A stretch of 64,000 bases of DNA from Chlorella sorokiniana. Taxonomy: Eukaryota > Chlorophyta > Trebouxiophyceae > Chlorellales > Chlorellaceae. The translations under genes were made by a program, and so were the position numbers. The notes below the pieces were generated by a model, which saw only the letters and a list, made by a program, of their open reading frames with translations, did not search any database and had not been told where the DNA came from. Positions 20,101-31,098 of the stretch are shown here, in pieces (position 1 is the stretch's first letter; the number at the start of each line of letters is the position of its first letter). The stretch is taken from NCBI GenBank assembly GCA_025917655.1, contig CP084614.1:1984001-2048000 (forward strand), written 5' to 3'.

Positions 20101-23100
20101 TGTGTTGCCTTGTCAAGGGGGCAAGTGCGGGTCGAGGCGGAGCTGTCGTTGCAGGATGGTGCAGCCAGCGGCGTGCTTGGTAATGGCAGGACGCGGCTGT
20201 ACCAGCCATTGGCAAGCTTGCACCTTGGGCTACTGCCCTACCTCCCAGCGCCCGCCTCCCTGTATCCGCCCCCTTCACCAGCAGACGAGCGCGCTGCCCG
20301 CTGAGCTGGCCGCCAGCCTGGACGCGTGCGAGGCTGCGGTGAGGGGCTGCGCCGCCGCAGCTGACGCCCGCTGGTCCTCTACGTGTCCAAGATGGTGGCG
20401 GTGCCCGCAGCCGCGCTGCCCAGGTCGGAATCTTTCCTATGAAACTTTCCTATGTGACTATGTGTGTGTGTGGGGGGGGCGCGCGCGTACTGCATCGGTC
20501 AGGATGTGCAGCGCTGAGCTGCCTGCCCAGCCCTCCAAAGGCTCGTGCTCGTTGCACATGGGCCAGCGCCACCCGCCGCTCTGCCGCTGTGCCCTGCGCC
20601 ACCCTGTGCGTGAGTGGTGCTGCCGCTGCTCGCAGGCTTCCAGGGGAGCTGGGGCCGGCCAACCCAGCGGAGGAGCGCTTCCTGGCCTTTGGACGCGTGT
20701 TTTCGGGGTGGCGCGAGAGGGGCAGACTGTGCAGGTGCGAGCCGGGCAGCGGCGTCCCCTCCGTCGTCGCCTGCCATTGCAAGGGGCTTGCTGGTAGTCC
20801 GCGGGGCTGCGTGGTCAGCGGGCGGCTTCGCCAGCCTTCGCCTCCCGGGGCCACGTGGTTGAGGTGCGCCTGCTGTCTGCGCAGGTGCTTCCTGCAACCT
20901 ACAACCCCGCAGACCCCGATGCCGCCTCTGAGCGGCAGGAGGTGCGGCTGGGCGCTCTCTACCTGATGATGGGGCGGGGGCTGGATCGCCTGCAGGTGCG
21001 TGTGTGTGTGTGTGCGGGCGTGGGAGGCCGATTTTCTGTCGTGCACTGCATTGTCGGCGTTTGTGCTGATGAGGGGTGTGGGCGAACAGGGTGGTGCGAC
21101 AGTGTTTCCGTCCGCTACCAGAAGGGAACCACGTGGCAGCCCTGGGAGCTGTTTAGTTGAGCGGTTCAGGTGGATCCCTCGAGGATCCTGCTTGCCCCAT
21201 CCACCTCCCCTTCGCCTCGCCTCCCCTCCCCCTCTCCCTCTCGCCGCAACGCAGGAGGTGCCTGCCGGCAGCATCCTGGCGCTGGGGGCCTGGACCTGGC
21301 CATCCTCAAGTCGGCCACGGTGGCCTCCACGCCCGCCTGCCGCCCCCTGGCCCCCATGCTCTTCCAGGCGCGCCGCCTGCCTGCGGCAACGTGCACGGCA
21401 GCCTGCAGCCTGGCTACTTGCACGGGGGTCACATCAAGCAATGCATGCGTGGCGGCAACTTCCCATACTTGGCCATCACCTCCGCCCTTTTAGCCATGCC
21501 CCACACCTTGCTGTGCCCTCGCGGCCCCCCTCCCCTCCCCACCCCGCCTGCAGAGCGCCCCCATCGTGCGGGTGGCTGTGGAACCGGCCCGCCCCAGCGA
21601 CATGCCAGCCCTGGTGGAGGGGCTGCGCCTGCTGCACCGCGCCGACCCCATGGTGCAGGTGGCGGTGCAGGAGAGCGGGGAGCATGTGCTGTGCGCCGCT
21701 GGTGGGTGGGTGGCGCTCCAGGGGAACGGTTGGTCGGTGGGGGCCTTGCAGCAGCAAACAAACTCAGCTCTTACCAACCCCCAATCTTATCAACCAACAT
21801 GTTTTGTGTTGTGGCGGTTCGGGTTGGCCCTTTGCCACACCCCCTGCGTTTGTCCCGGCTGTCCCAAGGCTGCACTGCTGCCCAGCTGCGCCCTGCTGCC
21901 TGCCTTCTCCCCCCTTCCCCTCCAGGCGAGGTGCACCTGGAGACGTGCGTGAAGGACCTGAGGGAGCGGTTTGCGCGAGTAGACTTGGTGGTCAGCCCAC
22001 CCCTGGTGGCATTCAGGCGCGGCGCTGGCTGAGGGGCAGCACAGCCGCTGTCACCACTGCTGCCTGAGTGTCTGCGCTGCGGCAGGGTGCTCGGCCTGGA
22101 GCGAGTGGCGAGGGGGCCCTGCCTTGCCACCGCTGTACCGCTGCACCGCTGCAGGGCAGCCGAGCGCTGCAGTTGGCGTCACCCGCTTGCCCGCCTGGCA
22201 CCTGGCTGCAGGGAGACGGTGGTCTGCCGGGAGGAGGCGCCGCCGGAGGCCGTCAGCCGGGCCACGCACGTCGTAGAAGCCACCACCGCCAGCGGCGCAT
22301 GCACGCTGCGCGTCGCGGTGCTGCCGCTGCCGGCCAGCGTGGCCACAGCGCTAGACCAGAACGCCGACCTGCTGCGCATGGCGCTTGCGGCGAGGGCGGG
22401 GCGGGGCGGCGGCAGCGGGAGCAGCAGCGGCCGGCGGAAGGGTCCCAGCAGCAGCGGGACGGCGCGGGCGGGGCTGAAGCGGATGCGGGGCTAGGCGTGG
22501 CGCGCCCGGCGGCGACAGCCTGGCGGCGTTTGGCGCGCGGCTGCGCCAGATGGCGGCGGACGCGGACGCGGAGCAGCAGGGCGGCGAGGGCCTGCCTGCG
22601 GTGCTGGAGCGGGCTTGGATGCTGGGTCCCAAGCGGACCGGCCCAAACCTGCTTCTTGCCAGCAGCAGCAGTACGGGCCCGGGCTCCCTGTTCGACCTGC
22701 CCCCTGACCGAGTCGTCAAGCTGTCCAAGCAGCAGCTGGGGCGCGGTGCGGCGCCGCTGCCGGGCGGCAGCAGCAGCAGCAGCACCAGCAGCAGCGCGGC
22801 GAGGAGGAGGAGGAGGAGGAGGAGCATGCGGAGATGGAGGCTGCACGGCGCCGGCTAGCGGTGCCGCTAGGCTACCCCGAAGCCGCGCAGAAGCTGGGCC
22901 TGGTGGAGGGCAGCGACCAGGCCGGGCAGCATGCCAGCTCAGCGGTGGCTGACCTGGCCAGCCAGCTGGACCGCCACCTCAGCGTGAGCATGCAGACCGA
23001 GGCGCCCGCGGCGCCCGAGGCCAATGGCAGCAGCAGCAGCGGCGGCGGCGGCGGCGGGGAGGGCCTGGGGCAGAGCCTGGAGTACCTCCGCAGCATCGAA

Positions 23101-24159
23101 TCAGGGGTGGCCTCCGGCTTCCAGCTGGCTTCCGCGGCGGGCCCGCTGTGCGACGAGCCGCTGTGGGGCACTGTGGTGCGCGTCGAGGGGCGGCTCAACC
23201 TGGCGCCCGCGGCGGCGGAGGGCGGCAGCTGCCCGGAAGCTGCCTGCCTGCAGCTGGCCGAAGACGTGTACGGCCCCTTCAGCGGCCAGGTGACCAGCGT
23301 GGCGCGGCAGGCAGTGCGGCGGGCGGTGATGGAAGGCGACCCTCGCCTGGTGGAGGCCATGTTCCTGTGCGAGGTGCGCGGCAGCTGCAGGGAAGCTGCA
23401 CAGCCATCGCAGTCCCCGCTGTTGTTGTCGCTCGGGCCTGGATGGGGTGGAATGCCAGGGGCAGGCTGGGCCTGATCAGCACTTGGCATGGAGGTGCCAC
23501 AGTCGCTCCCGCTTGCGCGCCGCCCGCTGACAGCGGCACGCACATGCCCACCCGCTCACACACACAGACACACGCTCCACCGCTCCTGCGCGTCCCTCCC
23601 TGGACCCCCCCCCCACCCCACACACATTCCCCGCAGGTGTCCACCAGCTCGGAGGGGCTGTCCGCCGTGTATGCGGTGCTGGGGGGCGCCGCGCGCGCAT
23701 CCTGCGAGAGGAGATGCGCGAGGGGTCGGACCTGTTCTCCATCCACGCCTACCTCCCCGCCGAGGCCTCCTTCGGCTTCGCCGACGAGCTGCGGCGGCGC
23801 TCCAGCGGCGCCGCCACCGCTCGCTGCTGCTCAGCCACTGGGAGCGGCTGCAGGTGGCGCCGCGGCGCGCGACGTGCTGCATGGGCTGTGCTCGGCGCAG
23901 CGGCTGCGTTGCTTGCTCAGCCCGTGCACACACACAACCTGACAGAGCACACCAAGCCTGTCATGTGGCAGGTGGACCCGTTCTTCGTGCCGCTGACCGA
24001 GGAGGAGCGCGAGGAGTTTGGGGAGGAGGGGCAGGGCGTGGGGGCCTCCAACCTGGCCAAGCGCCTGATCGACGCGGTGCGGCGGCGCAAGGGGCTGCCC
24101 GTGGAGGAGAAGGTGGTGGAGAGCGCCACTAAGCAGCGCACCCCGCGCGCAAGGTGTGA
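17187..24159 (+). CDS. EFL1: Elongation factor-like GTPase 1 (60S maturation)
   Basis: EFL1/Ria1 releases eIF6 from late 60S subunits together with SBDS. Exon starts and ends in order: 17187-17231, 17425-17540, 17678-17817, 18013-18172, 18349-18496, 18688-18742, 18874-19025, 19234-19389, 19658-19794, 19959-20079, 20282-20423, 20636-20734, 20885-20995, 21255-21367, 21554-21701, 21926-22016, 22212-23373, 23637-23853, 23972-24159. GTPase motifs: [34 protein letters not shown]. Later blocks are typical of EFL1 rather than EF2: [36 protein letters not shown], and the ending [19 protein letters not shown]. The large exon 17 holds an unusually long Ser/Gly-rich insert before [10 protein letters not shown]. 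Two introns (21368-21553 and 22017-22211) seem to have GC donors. About ten one-base shifts, mostly in G or C runs, interrupt the frame; a TGTAA follows at 24239. Confidence 0.92.
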
Positions 24160-24238
24160 GCCCGCGGCGGCGGCATGGGAGGGCGTCACCACACCTGCCC
24201 TCTTGCGCTCACGCCTAACCTGTCCATCATGGGCTTGC

Positions 24239-24243
24239 TGTAA
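24239..24243 (+). other. TGTAA poly(A) signal of EFL1
   Basis: TGTAA followed by GCATGC, 80 bases after the EFL1 stop codon. Confidence 0.55.
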
Positions 24244-24437
24244 GCATGCCACGCTGGAGAGTGATGAAAGGGATGAAAGGGCAATCGAGCAGGATGGATG
24301 CGCCCGGTGAAGCTGCTGCCTGCTGTGGAAAGCCGCTGCTTGGCCTGTGACATGCTCTTGGTTGTGACCAGGCCGTTGCATTGGGGTTGCATTCGGAGCG
24401 GGCAGGCAGCTGCTGCAGGAAGCAGCGCTGCAGTGCC

Positions 24438-25204
24438 TCATCCACTGCCGGCACCGCCGCTCTTGCCGCTGCTGCAGCCGTCGCCGCCGCTCGAGCTGCC
24501 GCCGCCGCCGCCGCGGGCCAGCCGGTCCCAGCGGTTGACGTCGGCCACAGCCTGCATGAAGCCGGCGGCTGCGGGCCCCACCGCCGCCTTTGGCACCTCC
24601 AGCTGCCTGTGGTCTGCCCAGGGGTGGTCGCAGTTGCAGACCCAGGGGCTGTCGAAAGCTGAGCAGGCGCAGCCCGGGCGGCAGCAGGCGCGGGAGTCGG
24701 CGGCGTGCTCCACGTGCTTGTGCTTGCTGCGGCAGGCGGCAACCGGGCAGTGCGTCGGTGGTGGGGCCGCCGCGGGCAGAAGCTCGCTGCTGGGAGGGTC
24801 TCACCAGCGGCAGCGCAGTATCCAGGCTCCCTCAGCCACTATGTAATAGAAGCCAGAGCAGCGGCACTTGGGCACCGAGCATCTGCGGCGCGGCATGCGG
24901 GGGTGCGTGGCTGGGACCAAGGGCACGCTTCGCTCCCCTCAAAACTCTACACAGCGCACCGGCGCTCACGGCTTGAGTCATGTTCTCGATGCCGGTGGCC
25001 GCAGAGGCAGCGGGATTCGGCTCTGATGGGGATGCACTCGCGCTGGCAGGTGCTGCACACCTGCGGCCAGAGCGGCAGTGGAGGGGTGCCAGGCGCTGTT
25101 GCTGTCCAGTGTTGCCCGAGTCTTGATTTACAATCAAATGCGTACATTTGTGCATTATTTTGCCTGGCCAGGCTCACCCAGGCGAGCCGGGTTGTCGAAG
25201 CCAT
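24438..25204 (-). CDS. FAM221 family cysteine-rich protein
   Basis: Minus-strand exons 25178-25204, 24960-25060, 24805-24892 and 24438-24726. The product carries the FAM221 cysteine/histidine blocks in order: RCLCGHRHREHD, CRCSGFYYIVAEGAWILRCR, CKHKHVEHAADSRACC and CACSAFDSPWVCNCDHPWAD. In human FAM221A the same layout is 'CFCTHRYKQH ... CxCRAYLYVP ... RCRCKHFADQH ... CSGFHSCFTCACG'. These are likely metal-binding knuckles; the molecular function is unknown, and the family is mostly found in organisms with cilia. It ends in a Gly/Ser-rich tail. The start is uncertain: MASTTRLAW at 25204 is in frame, but an open frame further upstream (to 25466) reads SLALMRTLLFCLPTGIDFRT, which may be a real N-terminal part joined by one shifted base. 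Confidence 0.75.
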
Positions 25205-25464
25205 CACCGTTCACCGGCACAACGACGGCGGCAGCCTGCAAGTGATCCCTAGCAATATGAAGTGTTCTGAAGTCGATGCCCGTTGGCAGACAGAACAGCA
25301 GTGTCCGCATGAGGGCGAGACTTTGGGAGGAAGGCAACGCCGGTTGACCGCATCCTGGGCGTCTCGGCGTGACTCGATTTGTCAACTTATGCGCTTGCAA
25401 CAGTTTTAATGTGCTCCAACAGCGTGGCAGCAGCGGAATCACACCCGGCGACAACGCAAGGAGC
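25205..25464. promoter_or_regulatory. Shared upstream region of FAM221 and CCDC77
   Basis: The two start codons are 260 bp apart on opposite strands, so a shared promoter is likely. If the FAM221 N-terminus extends upstream, the gap would be almost nil. Confidence 0.4.
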
Positions 25465-27399
25465 ATGGCCGAGGGCGGGGAGCTGTTGAAGTACTATCAG
25501 CATCGTGCAGGTGCATTGATCAACTTCTGAGGTCGGGCGACTCATGCGGTGTGCCCTGCCGAGGCCTGCACCGCCGCCACCGCCCCTCCTTCTGCGCCAG
25601 GTTCCCTCGCTCCCACTCTGCAGCTGCCGCCGATGAGGAGCGCAAGGAGCTGCTGCAGCGTGTGGAGGCATGCAGCGGCCCCAGTGCTGCCGAGGTGTAC
25701 AAGCTGCAGGCAGAAAACCGCAAGCGCACCGACGAAGTGCGCGAGCTGCAGAAGGTGAGCTCGCTTGTGCTGTGCCCGCCTGCTGCGGTGGCTGCGCAAC
25801 TCACAACCTCTTGCATGTCGCCTGCGCAGGCGCTGAGCGACGCGCACACCTACCTGTTCGAGGAGCGCGAGCGGCTGCTGGCCCTGCAGGCCGAGAACGA
25901 CACGCTGCGGTTGCAAGGTGACCCCTCCTCTCCCGCACAGGCACCTCCCCGACGAAGAAGCGCCCAACCTGCTGGCTTGGCTTGCACTGCCCCCTGCCCC
26001 TCCTGCAGAGGTGGAGGACAGGGCTCGCATCAAGCAGCTGCTGTCGCTGACCCGCCCTACAGAGGAAAAAGTGGTGTACGGCGGCCAGCCCCGGCCTAGC
26101 GTCAGTGCCGTGCTGCCCCGCAACGCTGCCGACGGCTCCAGCCGCGGCAGGAGCCCCGGCGGTCGGCCCGAGGCGGCAGCGGCGGGGATGAAAACCGCGC
26201 AGCGGGCAGCGGGCAGCCTGCAGCGGGCCCTGCCCCGGAGCGCATCCTGCGCACCGTCTACCTGCCCACCGCTCAGGGCGAGGCCCTGTCCCTGCGCTGC
26301 GAGGCGCTGACTGCGCAGCTGCAGGAGCAGAAGCGCTTTGCTGCGGAGCGCATTGCCGCGCTGCAGGAGGATCGCGCCATCAGGGAGCAGGATGCAGCGA
26401 CGGCCACGGCGGCGCTGGCCGCCGCCAACGCGGAGCTGGCGGAGAAGCTGCGGGGAGCCGAGGAGGCTCTGCGTCGCGCCACCATGGACTTCATCCTGGC
26501 GCGCCAGCAGCGGGACGCCGCGCAGGAAACGGCGGCGGTGGCGAGGGCGGAGGCGGGGGCGAGCCTGCGTGGTGGGGAGGAGGCTCTGGCCCAGGTGGAG
26601 GCGCAGGCGGCGGCGGCCCTGCAGCAGCAGCGATTGGAGCTGGAGGCCGATGGGCGCAAGGCCGTCCAGGTGAGCACAGGGCGGCGAGAGGCAGCAAGGG
26701 GGTTCGGTGGGTGCTGGGCACTCCCCGCTGGTGAGCTCCAGTGTCGTCCCCTGCGCATGGCTGAACCGCAGACTGAAACCGCAGGCTCTGCAGGAGCAGC
26801 TGGAGCAGCGCGGCGAGGAGCTGCTCAAGTTTGAGACGGTGCACAAGCTGCTGCGCTCCCAGCTGGAGGCCCGGGCGGCTGACGCGGAGCGGCGCGCTGC
26901 CCGCGCAACCGCCCGCGCCCGCGAGCTGCACCTGCGCCGCGCCCGCGAGATGGAGGGCTGGGCCAGCGACGTGGGGCAGCTGCGCAAGCGCATCGCGGGG
27001 CTGGAGCGGCGGCTGGCGGCGCTGAGCCTGGCGGCGCGCATGCCGGACGACGAGCGGCGGGACGCAGCGCTGGCGCGGCACGCCAGGTGGGCCTGCCTCT
27101 CTCAGCGCCAGGCGTGTTTCAAGGCGCAGGGAAGCGAAGTTCTGCTACCTAGGCGTGGGTGGCGATGCCCAGCGCAACCTGCTTCCGCGCCTGAACCGAA
27201 ACGCCCGCAGGCTGTCCCCGAGGGGCCCCACGCCTTTGACTACGAGTGCGGGCTGGATGAGCTGGTAGCGGAGCTGCTGACCGTGAAGGAAGCCCTGCTG
27301 GGGATGGGGCAGCGCGTGCGCGAGGTGGCGCTGGCACGGGGGCAGGGCGCCGAGGGCGACGGCGGCGGCGTCGCCGCCGAGGACCCCGTAGAGGAGTAG
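25465..27399 (+). CDS. CCDC77: CCDC77-like coiled-coil protein
   Basis: Exons 25465-25510, 25624-25754, 25830-25917, 26009-26669, 26785-27086 and 27211-27399. The start MAEGGELLKYYQHRA, then EERKELLQRVEAC, ALSDAHTYLFEERERLLALQ and EVEDRARIKQLLSLT follow the order of CCDC77, a centrosomal/basal-body coiled-coil protein conserved in many flagellated eukaryotes. Downstream are long heptad-like helices rich in Glu, Arg and Ala, including RRATMDFILARQQRDAA and HKLLRSQLEARAADAERRAA. The C-terminal exon reads VPEGPHAFDYECGLDELVAE and ends with an acidic tail. One shift is needed near 26245 before RILRTVYLPTAQ, and the joint into the last exon is out by one base. No catalytic domain is expected. Confidence 0.75.
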
Positions 27400-27573
27400 C
27401 TGCAGAGGGTCTGCCCTGCTTCCGTGCTAAATGGCAGGAGCTGAGGCCCTGTGCAAACGCTGCATGCAGCGTTTTGGGTAACACTCTGCTGAGGCAGCCA
27501 AACATCGAGGTTGCCGGGTCACAGGGCTGGCTCTCAAGGGGCCAACGGCAGGCATGCCGGCTCGTGCGGAGGT

Positions 27574-30500
27574 TCAGCTGGCGGCCGCCGCCTGCAGGCC
27601 GGGATCTGCGAAGAAGTTGCGGAAGAACCGCAGCCCCTGAGGCCCCTCATCGCGGCACAGCACGCCCCGCCCCTCTGCCGTCTTCAGGTGCTCCCCAGCC
27701 ACCGGCACCGGCACGCCCAGCGCCGCCGCCACCTCGGTCCGCGTCAGCGCGGGGCCCAGGCTGCCCAGCAGCGCCGCCTCGGGCTCGCCCAGCTCGGCCG
27801 GCGTGGCGTCGTCGCCAGGCGGGGTGGCGATGGGCGGCCGCGGCGCCGCCATCTCCGCCAGACGGGCACACACGGCGTCGTCGCTGTGGCTGGCGGCCTG
27901 GATGACTTTCACCCCAGAAGCAAACTCGCGCAGAGTGAAAGGGGCCCGGATCTGCAGCAGGCGTACGTGGGCAGGCATGGCGGCAGTTGTGGGTTTGTTA
28001 TCGAGTGGGTGAGTGTGGCGGTGGGCGAGGAAGCAGGGGAGTAATCCAGAACATCGCCCAAACAGGGCCTTGGCAAGAGCGGCGGCAGAGTGGGCCATAT
28101 CGACAGGCTGGCACAGGCCCTGGCCGTCGCACAGCAAGCTGTCAGTTTCCTGAAAAGCTTGCACCCGCCCCGTCCGCGGTGCTGGCCCACCCAAGCCACC
28201 CGCCCAGTCCAACTGCGCGCCTTGGGGAACAGCTTCACAGCGGCCAGCAGGTCGTCCGGGAGATGAGCTCGGTGCCGCGGGCGCGGTTGTACAGGCAGTA
28301 CGCATCGGGCAGCGGCATCATGCCCGCAGCGCGCTCCAATGGCTGGCGCAGGAAGTCGGCGAGCTGCAGGCGTGTGTGTGGGGGGTGGGGGTGTGTGGGG
28401 GGGCAAACTGAGGACCCGCACCGCCACGCGCTCTTAATGGCATCCTTTCCTTCTGAAGACGCTACACTTGCACAGCACACTCGCCCAGGCTTTCGCACGT
28501 GGGGCTTCAGCACGGAAGCGCGTCCCGCCCTCGGCCGCCCCCGCCCATGAGCCCACCTGTCTGGCCAGTTCTTGGTGGTACAGGCTGCCCGCGCTTTCCT
28601 TGGTGACGGGGTGACGATGCCCAGGTTGAGCAGGTCCAGCGCCGTCTCCGCATCCAGCTCCTCTTCGCCGCCCTCGCCGCCTGCAGCTCGCATGGGAGGG
28701 GTGGCAGGTCACGGGGGTGTGGGCAGCGTGTGGGCAGAGCGCGCTTGCACCAGCAAGCGCGCAAGCAAGCAGTGCCAGGGCAAAGGCCCAGGGTTGGCCC
28801 CCTTGGCATCAGCACATGCACGCGCCGCCGCTCGCACGCGCTCACCTGGCCGCGCCACCCGCTCCCGGAAGTATTGTGCCAGCTGCACCATCTCCCCCGC
28901 CTTGCGCATCAGCTGGTCCAGGTCGGCAAAGGCGGCGTCCATGGCGCTGCACCAGCGTTGCGTGGGTGGGTGGATGTGTGTGTGAAGGGAGTGTGTGTGT
29001 GCAAAGGGAGTGTGTGGGTGATGGGAGTGGGGTGGAAGAGGGGAGAGGGGGAACAGGGGCAGGGGAGCAAGAGGTGTGCAGTGAGGGTGGGTGTAGGTGG
29101 GGAGAGGCTGGGGAGGGGGAATGTGGAAGAAGACGGCCTGTGCCCCGAACAGGCGCATGCTGAGCTGCCGGCAGGCAGGGCAAGGCGGGGATCCCTGCGC
29201 GGGGAGAGCCCCAACTCACGTCTCGGTGGCGGCTGCCTTCTGCTCCTCGCGCTTGAGGATGGCGGCCACGCCCACACCGCCCGGCCGCCCGTACTGCAGG
29301 CCTGGGCCAGGCAGGGCGGTGCCGCCGCTGCCCCCAAGCGCAGCAGGGAGCAGGCCGCTGCCCGCAGCGCCCGACCCGCCGCCGCTCAGCACCTCCCAGC
29401 TGCTGCCGCTGCTAGCGCCGCCGCCCAGCGCGTCCCAGCCGCCGCTGCCGCCCAGCAGCGGGTTTGCAAAGGTGGCGCCGCCGCTGGCGGGCCCCGCATG
29501 GGGCGGCGGCCATGCTGCATACGCGGGCTGTGCGCTGCTGCTGCTGGGACCTGCTGTCCAGGCGGAGCCGCCGCCACCGCTGCCGCCGCCGCCGCCGCTG
29601 GCTGCCGCATCCAGGAAGGGGCTGGGCTGGTCCAGCAGAGGTGACCCCTGGTGGTCCAGGATCCACTCCACCGCCTGCTGCACCCCGCGTTGCGCGTCGC
29701 CGCCACCGCGTTCACCGCCTGCAGCCGCGGGAAGCTGGCCGCCACCAGCCCCTCCACGATGGCCCAGTCCGGCTGGAAGCGCGGCTCGCTGGGGGCTGCT
29801 GCGGAGGCGCGCTGCAGGCCGGCGGCAAGGGGCCCCGCCGCCACGCGGCCCGCCGCCGCGCCGCCCCCAGGCGGCAGCCCTGCTGCGGGGCACAGCTGCT
29901 GCAGCAGGCCGGGGGCGCCGCCGCCCACGCGCGGCCGTCCAGCGCGCGCTGCAGCTGGGAGTGGAGCGTGTCGGGGCTGGGGCCTCGGCACACCAGCTTG
30001 AGCGGCGCCACGCAGTCCACGACCCGGGAGTCTGCGGTGGGGTGGCGCCCGCCGTCCAGCCGCACCATCAGCTTCAGGCGGGCGGCCTTGACCAGCATGC
30101 CGCTCCTGTGCTCCACGTCTGACACCGCCGGCAGCGGCAGGTGGCACGGCACGCCGCCGCCGCCGCCGCCCTCGCCCGCCGCCGCGTCGCGCAGCAGCCA
30201 GATCAGGCGGTAATTGGTCAGCACCACGTAACCATCCTGTATTGTACAGAGAAGAGGTTGATTCAAGGGTGATATGTGCAGGGGGTCACCAGCCCCAGGC
30301 CAGTGCCGCTCCTCGGGAGCCTCAGCAAGGACGCAGCGGCCCGGAGGCTTCCTGCCCCGGCCCCCACCTTGTACTCCTCGGCGGGGTGCTCCTCCACGCC
30401 ACCCCTGCCGTAGAACAGCACATCAATCTGCACGGAAGCGGGGGCAGCACCGGGCTGAGCCAGCGAGCGGGAAGCACGGGAAGCAAGCGGAGAGGGCCCA

Positions 30501-30628
30501 GAGAGCTGGGGCACTGGCCGCTTGCAGCCTCCCGACCTCACCTTGTCCAGCATGCCTCGCTCCACCTCGCCCGGCAGCAGCACGGGGCGCCCTGTGGGCG
30601 TCAGATCCGCACGGAAGAGCTTCACCAT
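27574..30628 (-). CDS. VPS36: ESCRT-II subunit VPS36 with GLUE, UBA-like and EAP30 parts
   Basis: Exons: 30542-30628, 30368-30427, 29220-30236, 28846-28946, 28557-28680, 28221-28363 and 27574-27951. The N-terminal GLUE domain has [34 protein letters not shown] and [17 protein letters not shown]. The C-terminal EAP30 winged-helix part has [40 protein letters not shown] and [18 protein letters not shown]36 anchors ESCRT-II on endosomes and binds ubiquitin and PI3P for multivesicular-body sorting. Between the two parts lies a segment, about 29645-29775, reading [20 protein letters not shown] then [13 protein letters not shown], which looks like a UBA domain, followed by a long Gly/Ser/Ala linker. 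The intron 27952-28220 appears to start with GC. One-base shifts in C or G runs occur near 29683, 28615 and 28258. Confidence 0.88.
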
Positions 30629-31098
30629 GGGCGGCACCAGCGGGGGAGGCTGGAGGAGGAGCTGGAGGAGTCGCAGCAAGCGCCGTGCTCATGCGGGCCG
30701 CCGAGGCGGCAAAGGGCGCTGGCCGGGACGCCTTGCCGCAAGCTGCCGCTCAATGTTCCGATCGGTTTAAGCTTGTTTCCAGCCTCGCAGCGAGGCAAGC
30801 GGCAGCCCGTGAAGGTTTCGTTCACCGATCAGCAGGGCGCCGTGTGCCCGGCCCTCAGCTGTGATGAGCACTTGGTGCTATATCATCACGGCAAGCTTGG
30901 TCGCCGTTTGAGAGCCCTGCACTCACCTGCTAGGCATGCTTCGCCAACCTGGCAGCCTTCCTTGTTGACGGTCAGCTCCAGCGAGCTGTGCTGCGTGCAT
31001 GCTCCAATTTAGTGACCGCATACTCTGCATATTCTGTCGTGAGGCTGTGATTGAACCGAAGACGGCTCAGCCGCGCTGTCGGCGGGGCACCACGCGGT
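30629..31098. promoter_or_regulatory. Divergent upstream region of VPS36 and membrane-protein gene
   Basis: A 470-bp gap between two start codons facing apart. No distinct motif recognised. The plus-strand frame is open back to about 31051 but without an ATG. Confidence 0.35.

Noticed and set aside
22351-22852. Minus-strand Leu-rich frame over EFL1 exon 17
   Set aside because: It mirrors CAG/CTG-rich coding triplets of the EFL1 insert; the Leu run is the reverse complement of a Ser/Gln run.
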